Positions 1-5,681 of a stretch of DNA of 5,681 nucleotides are shown piece after piece (position 1 is the first letter of the stretch; every line of letters begins with the position of its first letter). The notes under the pieces are model-generated. The model was not told where the DNA came from, did no database searches, and was given only the letters and a program-made list of their open reading frames with translations. The stretch is from Thermaerobacter marianensis (GTDB taxonomy: Bacteria > Bacillota > Sulfobacillia > DYIH01). The translations under genes and the position numbers were made by a program. The stretch spans positions 2,715 through 8,395 of the forward strand of contig DYIH01000064.1 in assembly GCA_020723785.1 (NCBI GenBank), read 5' to 3'.

Positions 1-1
1 C

Positions 2-859
2 CCGCCGCCCGTCCTGTACTGTTTCGGGCGGCTGGCGCCGCGGGACGACCGGGCGGCCGCCATCGTCGGGGCGCGCCGCGCCGATGATTACGGGCTCAAG
101 GCGGCCCGCCGGTTGGCCCGGGACCTGGCAGGGGCCGGGGTGACCGTCGTCAGCGGCCTGGCCCGCGGCGTGGACGCGGCCGCCCACCGGGGCGCCCTGG
201 AGGGGGGCGGGAGGACTGTCGCCGTGCTCGGTTCGGGGATCGATGTCATCTACCCGCAGGAGCACCGTCGCTTGTACCTGGAGATCGCCGAAAACGGCGC
301 CGTCCTGAGCGAGCATCCGCCGGGAACGCGACCGAAGCCCGAACACTTCCCCCTGCGCAATCGGGTCATCTCCGGGCTGTCGCGGGTGGTGGTCATCGCC
401 CAGGCCGGGGATAGGAGCGGCGCCCTGATCACCGCCGACCTCGCCTTGGAGCAAGGGCGGGAAGTCATGGCCGTGCCCGGCGACGTCTTCCGCTTCCGCA
501 GCGCCGGGGCCAACCGTCTGCTGCGCGAAGGGGCGGCGCCCGCGCTGGAAGCGGCGGATGTTCTGGCTCAAATGGCGGCGCCGTGGGGGGAACCCGGCGC
601 CCGTCACGCCGCCGGAGCCCCGGGCGACGGCGGCGGTGACAGGCCTGGAGGCGCGCCGGAAGGCGCGCTAACGTCGCGTCCGGCATTGTCCGATACAGAG
701 GAAAAGGTTTATTCACTGCTCTCCCGAGACCCCCGCCGGCTCGAGGAGTTGGCCCGCGGGGCCGGGCTTCCGGTGGGAACGGCCACGGCCGCCCTGGTGC
801 TGCTGGAGATCAAGGGGTTTGCCAGACGATTGCCGGGGCCGTATTATGTTTTGTCGTAG
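2..859 (+). CDS. dprA: DNA-processing protein DprA (Smf), 5'-truncated by the window edge
   Basis: DprA binds incoming single-stranded DNA in the cytoplasm during natural transformation and loads RecA onto it; the family is also widespread in bacteria not known to be competent. The frame is open from base 2 to the TAG at 857-859, giving 285 visible residues. The fragment begins PPPVLYCFGRL, which in the family lies just before the Rossmann-like domain, so the N-terminal SAM/HhH-like part and the true start lie upstream. Family motifs seen in order are AAAIVGARRADDYG, VVSGLARGVDAAAHRGAL (from about 146), VLGSGIDVIYP, HFPLRNRVISGLS (344-382) and SGALITADLALEQGREVMAVPG. A Gly/Ala/Pro-rich linker (about 575-685) joins this domain to a C-terminal winged helix (686-856) ending LEIKGFARRLPGPYYVLS. 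A TTG at 113 gives an in-frame Met but falls inside the conserved domain and is not the start. Identity is secure; competence of the organism is not implied. Confidence 0.96.
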   Translation, partial: PPPVLYCFGRLAPRDDRAAAIVGARRADDYGLKAARRLARDLAGAGVTVVSGLARGVDAAAHRGALEGGGRTVAVLGSGIDVIYPQEHRRLYLEIAENGAVLSEHPPGTRPKPEHFPLRNRVISGLSRVVVIAQAGDRSGALITADLALEQGREVMAVPGDVFRFRSAGANRLLREGAAPALEAADVLAQMAAPWGEPGARHAAGAPGDGGGDRPGGAPEGALTSRPALSDTEEKVYSLLSRDPRRLEELARGAGLPVGTATAALVLLEIKGFARRLPGPYYVLS

Positions 860-968
860 AGCCTATCGCACAACCCGGGTCTGTGGAGTGAAATTCGGCG
901 GCCCCACCTTTGTGCCACGGGCTCCATAGTGGTGCGGTTGCCACCCGCCTGACAGAGGTGATTTCGGT
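860..968 (+). other. dprA-topA intergenic region
   Basis: This 109-nt spacer is the only sizeable gap between the four genes. I see no convincing -35/-10 pair and no GC hairpin followed by a T-run. Short complementary words exist (GGCGG at 897-901 with CCGCC at 945-949, and CACC at 905-908 with GGTG at 931-934), but together they do not form a compelling stem. The topA ribosome-binding site lies at its 3' end. A topA promoter here is possible, but the sequence does not demonstrate one. Confidence 0.4.
954..962 (+). promoter_or_regulatory. Ribosome-binding site of topA
   Basis: AGAGGTGAT closely matches the complement of the 16S rRNA 3' end (consensus AGGAGGTGAT). It ends 6 nt before the TTG at 969. 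No other strong Shine-Dalgarno element lies nearby, so this site decides the unusual TTG start of topA. Confidence 0.85.
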
Positions 969-3092
969 TTGGGGAAATCCCTGGTCATCGTCGAATCTCC
1001 GGCCAAAGCCAGGACCATCGAGAAGTTCCTTGGACGCCGCTACCATGTGGCCGCCTCCATGGGCCATGTACGGGACCTGCCGAAAAGCAAGCTGGGGGTG
1101 GACGTGGAGGACGGTTTCGCCCCACAGTACATCCCCATCCGCGGCAAGGGAGAGATCATCAAGAAGTTGCGCGGGGAGGCTCAAAAAGCGGAGCGCGTTT
1201 TTCTCGCCACCGACCCGGACCGGGAGGGCGAGGCCATATCCTGGCACCTGGCCCACATCCTCGACATCGGAGAAGATGAGCCGGTGCGCGTCACCTTCAA
1301 CGAGATCACCAAGGATGCCGTCCAGCGGGCCTTTCAGGAACCGCGGCCCATCGACCGCCAACTGGTCGACGCCCAACAGGCGAGGCGCATCCTGGACCGC
1401 CTGGTTGGCTACCAGTTGAGCCCGCTGCTATGGCGCAAGGTGCGGCGAGGACTCTCCGCCGGACGGGTGCAATCGGTGGCCGTCCGCCTCATCTGTGATC
1501 GCGAAGAGGAGATCCGCAACTTCCAGCCCGAGGAATACTGGACGCTCACCGCCCGGCTTCGTCCGGCCGATGTGCCCGCTGGCGCCAACGGGGTGTTCCC
1601 GGCTCGCTACCACGGCTCTTCCGGGAAGAAGGTGGAACTGAAACGCGAGGATCAGGTCCGCGCGATCGTTGCCGAGGTGGAAGGGGCGCCTTTCCGGGTG
1701 GTGTCCGTTCAGAAAAAGGACAAGAAACGACACCCCGCGCCGGCCTTCACCACTTCCAGCCTCCAGCAGGAGGCCTCGCGCAAGCTGGGCTTCGGTGTCA
1801 GCCGCACCATGCGCGTCGCCCAGGATCTGTACGAGGGTATCAACGTCAAGGGCGAAGGCCAGGTCGGTCTGGTCACCTACATCCGCACGGACTCCACGCG
1901 AGTTTCATCCCAGGCCGTCGCCGAGGCCCAGAAGTTCATCACCGAACGCTACGGCGCCAGATATTCCGCGCCGCGCACCGGCGGGGCCAAGGAAGGGGCA
2001 CAGGACGCCCACGAGGCCATCCGCCCCACATCGGTGTACCGTTTGCCGGAGGATGTCAAGGACGACCTCACCGCCGACCAGTACCGGCTGTACAAGCTGA
2101 TCTGGGAGCGTTTCCTGGCCAGCCAGATGAGCCCCGCCGTCCTGGACACGGTGACGGCCGAGATCGCTGCCGCGGAGCACGTCTTCCGGGCGACCGGCTC
2201 GACCGTCAAGTTCCCGGGCTTCATGGTCCTGTACATCGAGGGCCGCGACGAGGAGGATGCCGACGAGGAGGACGGCGTCCTGCCGGAGCTGGCCCCGGGC
2301 CAGGCACTGGACCTGCTCGGCCTGGAGCCCCGGCAGCACTTCACCCAGCCGCCGCCCCGCTACACCGAGGCCATGCTGGTCAAGGCCCTGGAGGAGAAGG
2401 GGATCGGCCGGCCCAGCACCTATGCGCCCATCATCGCCACCATCCAGGAACGGGGCTACGTGACCAGGGAAAACAGGCGCTTCCACCCCACCGAACTGGG
2501 GAACGTGGTCACCGACCTCCTCAAGAACCACTTCCCGGAGATCGTCAACGTCGAGTTCACAGCCGGCATGGAGCGGAAACTGGACGGGATCGAGGAAGGC
2601 GAGCACAGCTGGCAAGAGGTCGTCGGAGAATTCTATCGGTCCTTCAGAGAGACGCTGGCGGAGGCTGATCGGTCCATCGGGCGGGTCGCCCTGCCCGTCG
2701 AGGAGACGGACGAGGTCTGCGAGCAGTGCGGCCGCAGGATGGTTGTCAAGCACGGTCGTTTCGGCCGCTTCCTGGCCTGCTCCGGGTTCCCCGAGTGCCG
2801 CGGCACCCGGCCCTTTCACGTCAAGGTGGACGCCGTCTGCCCACGCTGCGGGGGGGGGATCGTCGAGCGGCGCAGCAAGAAGGGGCGCCGTTTCTACGGC
2901 TGCGCCAACTACCCGGCGTGCGACTTCGTCGTCTGGTCGCGGCCGGCGGGCAACTGTCCCCGCTGCGGCGGCATCCTGGTGGAAAAGGGCCGCGGCGGCG
3001 CCGCCCGCCGCTGCACATCTGAAGGCTGCGGCTATTCGGAGGCCGCCGTGGCGGCCGAGGGGCGGCTTTCCAAGGAGTATCGGGAGATGTAA
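969..3092 (+). CDS. topA: DNA topoisomerase I (type IA)
   Basis: This enzyme relaxes negatively supercoiled DNA by cutting one strand through a 5'-phosphotyrosine link, with Mg2+ bound at the Toprim site. The product has 707 residues, close to the roughly 690 of the Bacillus subtilis enzyme. The Toprim domain opens LVIVESPAKARTIEKFLG (metal-binding E9) and carries TDPDREGE at 81-88 (D82, D84, E86). The catalytic tyrosine is Y304 in TYIRTDSTR. DAHEAIRPT (346-354) and EEKGIGRPSTYAPII (475-489) are further family motifs. An acidic loop (about 425-436, DEEDADEED) precedes LPELAPGQ, as is common in the family. Three C-terminal four-cysteine zinc ribbons follow: C584/C587/C604/C610, C624/C627/C645/C651 and C663/C666/C682/C687. 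The TTG start is chosen because MGKSLVIVESPAKA is the expected N-terminus and the ribosome-binding site is well placed. The gene follows dprA and lies 4 nt before trmFO, so it probably heads or sits within an operon. Confidence 0.98.
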   Translation: MGKSLVIVESPAKARTIEKFLGRRYHVAASMGHVRDLPKSKLGVDVEDGFAPQYIPIRGKGEIIKKLRGEAQKAERVFLATDPDREGEAISWHLAHILDIGEDEPVRVTFNEITKDAVQRAFQEPRPIDRQLVDAQQARRILDRLVGYQLSPLLWRKVRRGLSAGRVQSVAVRLICDREEEIRNFQPEEYWTLTARLRPADVPAGANGVFPARYHGSSGKKVELKREDQVRAIVAEVEGAPFRVVSVQKKDKKRHPAPAFTTSSLQQEASRKLGFGVSRTMRVAQDLYEGINVKGEGQVGLVTYIRTDSTRVSSQAVAEAQKFITERYGARYSAPRTGGAKEGAQDAHEAIRPTSVYRLPEDVKDDLTADQYRLYKLIWERFLASQMSPAVLDTVTAEIAAAEHVFRATGSTVKFPGFMVLYIEGRDEEDADEEDGVLPELAPGQALDLLGLEPRQHFTQPPPRYTEAMLVKALEEKGIGRPSTYAPIIATIQERGYVTRENRRFHPTELGNVVTDLLKNHFPEIVNVEFTAGMERKLDGIEEGEHSWQEVVGEFYRSFRETLAEADRSIGRVALPVEETDEVCEQCGRRMVVKHGRFGRFLACSGFPECRGTRPFHVKVDAVCPRCGGGIVERRSKKGRRFYGCANYPACDFVVWSRPAGNCPRCGGILVEKGRGGAARRCTSEGCGYSEAAVAAEGRLSKEYREM
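3082..3086 (+). promoter_or_regulatory. Probable ribosome-binding site of trmFO
   Basis: GGGAG lies inside the last codons of topA and ends 10 nt before the ATG at 3097. An in-frame second ATG at 3103 would leave 16 nt, so the spacing favours 3097. A better AAGGAG word at 3072-3077 is 19 nt from the ATG, which is too far to serve it well. Confidence 0.55.
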
Positions 3093-3096
3093 AATA

Positions 3097-4521
3097 ATGA
3101 CCATGGAAATCGCGGTGGTCGGCGGCGGGCTGGCCGGCAGCGAGGCGGCCTGGCAGGCGGCCCGGCGGGGTTTCCGGGTGACGTTGTACGAGATGCGCCC
3201 GGCCCGCATGACACCGGCCCATCGTACCGGCGAACTGGCGGAACTGGTCTGCAGCAATTCGCTGCGGGGGGCGGCGCTGGAAAACGCCCCCGGCCTCCTC
3301 AAAGAGGAACTGCGGCGCTTCGGGTCGCTGATCATGCGGGTTGCCGACGAATGCCGTGTGCCGGCGGGCGGCGCCCTGGCCGTCGACCGGGAGCGGTTTT
3401 CCCAATCCGTCACCGAGGCGGTGGCGGGGCACCCGCACATCGCCCTGCGCCGCCGGGAGGTGACGGCCCTCCCCGGCGCGCCGGGCGGCCCGGATGCCGG
3501 CGGGCCGTGCGTCATCGCCACCGGGCCGCTGACGTCGGACGCGCTGGCCGCCGCGATCCGGGCCTTCACGGGACGCGAGCACCTGTCCTTTTACGATGCC
3601 GCCGCGCCCATCGTAACCCGCGAGAGCATCGACGACGGCCGGATATTTCGCGCCTCCCGCTACGGCAAGGGGGAAGGGGACGCGTACCTGAACTGCCCGC
3701 TGACCGAGGCGGAGTACGACCGGTTCTGGTCGGCGCTGGTGGCGGCCGAGCGGGCGCCGCGCAAGGACTTCGACCAGGTGCCCTTCTTCGAGGGGTGCCT
3801 GCCCGTGGAGGAAATGGCCCGGCGCGGGCGGGACACGCTGCGGTTCGGGCCGATGAAGCCGGTCGGCCTGGCCGATCCCCGCACGGGGCATGAGCCCTTC
3901 GCGGTCGTCCAGCTCCGGCAGGACAACCGGGAGGGGACCCTCTACAACCTGGTCGGGTTCCAGACGGCGCTGAAGTGGGGGGAGCAGGACCGGGTCTTTC
4001 GGCTGATCCCCGGCCTGGAACGGGCGGAATTCGTCCGCTACGGGGTCGTCCATCGGAACCTGTTCCTCCGCAGCCCGGTCCTGCTGCTGCCGACCCTGCA
4101 GGCCCGGGCCGATGAGAGGCTGTTTTTCGCCGGCCAGATGACCGGCGTCGAGGGTTACGTGGAATCGGCGGCCACCGGGCTGGTGGCTGGCATCAACGCC
4201 GCCCGGTTGGCCGCGGGGGAACCACCGCTGGTCTTCCCCCGTGAGACGGCCGTCGGCGCCCTGTGCCACTACATCACGACGGCTGCGCCGGAGACGTTCC
4301 AGCCTATGAACGTCGCCTTCGGCCTCCTGCCGCCCCTCGCGGGCAGGGCCGGCCCCCGCGCCGCGCGCAAGCGCCGGTTGGCGGAGCGGGCCCTGGCGGC
4401 GGCCGACGGCTTCATCCGCGAACATGGCCTGGCGCCGGCGCCGACACAGTGGGGCGAAATGGCGAATCCCGCCGGAGAGGCCGGTCCGCATACGGTGGAG
4501 AAAGGGGCGGATGAGCGGTGA
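3097..4521 (+). CDS. trmFO: Methylenetetrahydrofolate--tRNA-(uracil-5-)-methyltransferase TrmFO
   Basis: TrmFO is a cytoplasmic flavoprotein that methylates U54 in the T-loop of tRNA to m5U, using methylenetetrahydrofolate as carbon donor and reduced FAD; older annotations call it Gid. The product has 474 residues, against 435 in Bacillus subtilis. The N-terminal dinucleotide-binding motif is IAVVGGGLAGSEAAWQAARR (5-24), followed by VTLYEMRP. LVCSNSLRG carries C52 and EGCLPVEEMARRG carries C234, matching the two catalytic cysteines of the family (C53 and C226 in B. subtilis). Further family motifs are SFYDAAAPIV, FGPMKPVGL, LYNLVGFQT, and FFAGQMTGVEGYVESAATG (343-361) for the C-terminal FAD-binding part. 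The extra length is mostly a C-terminal tail of about 30 residues after the usual helix (RALAAADGFI) plus a Gly/Pro-rich loop at about 126-137. The start at 3097 is chosen by spacing to GGGAG; 3103 is the alternative. It sits 4 nt after topA and overlaps xerC by 4 nt, pointing to co-transcription. Confidence 0.97.
   Translation: MTMEIAVVGGGLAGSEAAWQAARRGFRVTLYEMRPARMTPAHRTGELAELVCSNSLRGAALENAPGLLKEELRRFGSLIMRVADECRVPAGGALAVDRERFSQSVTEAVAGHPHIALRRREVTALPGAPGGPDAGGPCVIATGPLTSDALAAAIRAFTGREHLSFYDAAAPIVTRESIDDGRIFRASRYGKGEGDAYLNCPLTEAEYDRFWSALVAAERAPRKDFDQVPFFEGCLPVEEMARRGRDTLRFGPMKPVGLADPRTGHEPFAVVQLRQDNREGTLYNLVGFQTALKWGEQDRVFRLIPGLERAEFVRYGVVHRNLFLRSPVLLLPTLQARADERLFFAGQMTGVEGYVESAATGLVAGINAARLAAGEPPLVFPRETAVGALCHYITTAAPETFQPMNVAFGLLPPLAGRAGPRAARKRRLAERALAAADGFIREHGLAPAPTQWGEMANPAGEAGPHTVEKGADER
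4501..4507 (+). promoter_or_regulatory. Probable ribosome-binding site of xerC
   Basis: The purine-rich AAAGGGG lies in the last codons of trmFO, with 10 nt between it and the GTG start at 4518. It is a moderate match to the Shine-Dalgarno consensus. Translational coupling through the overlapping GTGA (4518-4521) probably contributes to initiation as well. Confidence 0.5.
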
Positions 4522-5507
4522 GCGGTGACCTGCAGGAGGCTTTTTTGGAATACCTTCGGGTGAGCAAGGGGGCCTCCCCCCACACCCAGGAGGCCTATGC
4601 CTTCGACCTGAGCCAGTTCCTGGATTTCCTCGGATTCCGCGACCGCCTCCCCGAAATCGCGGACCTGGCCCGCGTCGATCACCCTCAGGTGCGCCGCTAC
4701 CTCGCCTTCCTGCAGGGCCAGGGCTACACGCGCCGTTCCATCGCCCGCAAGCTGGCGGCCCTGCGCTCGTTCTTCCGCTTCCTCTGTCGGGAGCACCGCC
4801 TGGAGTGCAACCCGGTGCGCGGCGTGTCCACTCCCAAGGCTGGCCGCCGCTTGCCCCGCTTCCTGCAGACGGATGAGATGAACCGGCTCCTGGATCGGCC
4901 CGGTCCGGACAGCCTGCTGGGACAGCGGGACCGCGCGCTGTTGGAGGTCATGTACGCCACCGGCATCCGCGTCTCCGAGCTGGTTGGCTTGAACCTGGAG
5001 GACGTGGATGCCTCCGCCGGCCTCGTTCACGTCCGAGGCAAGGGGGGCAAGGAACGGGTGGTGCCACTCGGCAGCGCGGCCATCGCCGCCCTGGGCGATT
5101 ACCTGACCACCGCCAGGCCGGTCCTCGCCGGGGGCGCCGCCCTGCCGTCTCCCTCGGGCGCCGGCCGCCAGGCCAGGCGGGGGATGGCCGCCGAAGGTGC
5201 GGCGGGGCGCGGGCGTCATGCCGCCGGAGGCCAGCCGCTGTTCGTGAGCCGCCTGGGCCGGCGCATCTCCGTCCGCACGGTGCGCCACATCGTCAAGCGC
5301 TATACCGCCGAGCTGGGCTGGCCCAAGCCGGCCAGCCCCCACACCTTCCGACACTCCTTCGCCACCCACCTGCTGGACAACGGGGCCGACCTGCGGGCCG
5401 TTCAGGAGCTGCTCGGCCACGCCAGCGTCTCCACCACCCAGGTCTACACCCACGTCACCCGCGAGCGGCTCAAGGCCGTCTATCAGAAGGCGCATCCGCG
5501 GGCGTAG
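4518..5507 (+). CDS. xerC: Tyrosine recombinase XerC
   Basis: XerC cuts and rejoins DNA at dif sites, normally with a partner Xer protein and under FtsK control, to resolve chromosome dimers at division. The product has 329 residues, against about 300 for typical XerC/XerD. The N-terminal SAM-like core-binding domain (about 1-105) contains FLEYLRVSKGASPHTQEAY and RKLAALRSFFRFL. The catalytic domain (about 112-329) has the full active set: R151 (ATGIRVSEL), K175 (RGKGGKERVVPL), H275 and R278 (HTFRHSFATHLLDNGADL), H301 (LLGHASVSTTQVYTH) and nucleophile Y310. It ends AYQKAHPRA-like (VYQKAHPRA), as XerC/XerD proteins do. The excess length is an Ala/Gly/Arg-rich insertion at about residues 204-238, between the K175 region and PLFVSRLGRRIS. 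GTG 4518 is chosen because it gives the expected N-terminus and overlaps the trmFO stop. The gene order supports XerC over an integrase of a mobile element; which Xer partner it has cannot be told from here. Confidence 0.95.
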   Translation: MSGDLQEAFLEYLRVSKGASPHTQEAYAFDLSQFLDFLGFRDRLPEIADLARVDHPQVRRYLAFLQGQGYTRRSIARKLAALRSFFRFLCREHRLECNPVRGVSTPKAGRRLPRFLQTDEMNRLLDRPGPDSLLGQRDRALLEVMYATGIRVSELVGLNLEDVDASAGLVHVRGKGGKERVVPLGSAAIAALGDYLTTARPVLAGGAALPSPSGAGRQARRGMAAEGAAGRGRHAAGGQPLFVSRLGRRISVRTVRHIVKRYTAELGWPKPASPHTFRHSFATHLLDNGADLRAVQELLGHASVSTTQVYTHVTRERLKAVYQKAHPRA

Positions 5508-5681
5508 TCACAGGCCGAACACCGGGAATGTCATCGGCGGGCGCGGACCTGATCGACGGAACCATCGGGGAAGGTTCCAACACCACGAGTGATGAAAACG
5601 GCGAGGGCCCACCGACGACCCATCGGGCAAGGCTCGGCCTGCAGCTCGAAATTATTAACCAGGCGCCTAATCCGTGTCCGG
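5508..5681. other. Region downstream of xerC without a convincing gene
   Basis: These 174 nt to the window edge contain no ORF I recognise and no convincing ribosome-binding site. The expected next gene, hslV, has not begun. The region is visibly less GC-rich than the genes, with an AT-rich patch at about 5648-5658 (GAAATTATTAA). It holds a short palindrome (5558-5578) and words repeated about 60 nt apart. It could be a leader or promoter region for the next gene or a degenerate repeat; the sequence does not decide. Confidence 0.45.
5558..5578. repeat. Perfect 6-bp inverted repeat with 9-nt loop
   Basis: GGAACC at 5558-5563 is the exact reverse complement of GGTTCC at 5573-5578, and the loop is 5564-5572. 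It begins 50 nt after the xerC stop. No T-run follows (AACACC follows instead) and no matching A-run precedes it, so it is not a classical intrinsic terminator on either strand. It could be a weak transcript-end hairpin, a protein-binding site or chance. Confidence 0.4.

Noticed and set aside
113..115. TTG as the start of dprA
   Set aside because: The same frame upstream encodes conserved DprA sequence (VLYCFG, IVGARRADDYG), so the gene continues past the window edge.
897..949. Possible terminator or attenuator hairpin between dprA and topA
   Set aside because: The complementary words are only 4-5 nt long, are separated by unpaired bases, and no T-run follows.
2743..3096. Upstream in-frame extension of trmFO overlapping the 3' end of topA
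   Set aside because: The extra 118 residues are an out-of-frame reading of the TopA zinc ribbons, and the TrmFO N-terminal FAD motif begins just after the ATG at 3097.
1905..3569. Long minus-strand open frame (554 codons) across topA and trmFO
   Set aside because: It lies opposite two well-identified genes, its translation shows no recognisable domain, and long antisense frames are expected in DNA with this high third-position GC.
2821..4491. Minus-strand open frame of 556 codons opposite topA and trmFO
   Set aside because: Its sequence is low-complexity Arg/Gly/Pro with no family motifs, and the opposite strand carries TrmFO with all of its diagnostic residues.
4269..5495. Minus-strand open frame of 408 codons opposite xerC
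   Set aside because: XerC on the + strand has a complete catalytic set; the antisense product is unrecognisable and reflects composition.
5630..5658. Possible sigma-A promoter with TATTAA at 5653-5658
   Set aside because: At 17-nt spacing the upstream hexamer is AGGCTC, which does not resemble TTGACA; an AT-rich patch alone is not enough.
5531..5680. Minus-strand open frame entering from the window end and stopping at 5531, possibly the tail of a convergent gene
   Set aside because: The 49 residues match no family I recognise, third-position GC is lower than in the real genes, and another minus frame is open over the same stretch. It could be reconsidered if the sequence beyond the window continues it.
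5592..5681. Small + strand open frame (starting MKTARAHRRP) running off the window end
   Set aside because: It has no clear ribosome-binding site and no recognisable motif, and it is not HslV-like. A 30-codon open stretch is unremarkable at this GC content.

Overview
The window is a GC-rich stretch of bacterial chromosome in which almost every codon ends in G or C. It carries four housekeeping genes, all on the + strand, in the order dprA (5' end outside the window), topA, trmFO, xerC. This order is well known from Firmicutes (Bacillota), where it usually continues into hslV-hslU-codY. The folate-dependent tRNA methyltransferase TrmFO, the Firmicute-like TopA N-terminus and a near-consensus GAGGTGAT ribosome-binding site all fit a Firmicute. 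The base composition points to a high-GC lineage of the Symbiobacterium/Thermaerobacter/Limnochorda kind. That placement is inference; a deltaproteobacterium, where trmFO also occurs, is less likely but not excluded.

Layout: positions 2-859 encode the C-terminal 285 residues of DprA. A 109-nt gap (860-968) leads to topA (969-3092, TTG start). trmFO (3097-4521) follows after 4 nt. xerC (4518-5507, GTG start) overlaps the trmFO stop by 4 nt. The last 174 nt (5508-5681) contain no convincing gene, only some degenerate repeat and palindrome structure. The spacing suggests that topA-trmFO-xerC are co-transcribed and translationally linked; dprA may belong to the same unit, since no clear terminator or promoter is visible in 860-968.

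Functions: DprA protects single-stranded DNA and loads RecA on it during transformation. TopA relaxes negative supercoils. XerC is one of the tyrosine recombinases that resolve chromosome dimers. TrmFO makes m5U54 in the tRNA T-loop. Three of the four act on DNA topology or recombination, and TrmFO is the tRNA-modification member that travels with them. All four keep their diagnostic catalytic or binding motifs, so they look functional.

I found no mobile element, CRISPR array, tRNA or rRNA, and nothing that amounts to an undescribed system. The points most worth a second look are an Ala/Gly/Arg-rich insertion inside the XerC catalytic domain, similar low-complexity segments in DprA and TrmFO, and the unexplained 174-nt tail where hslV would normally be expected.
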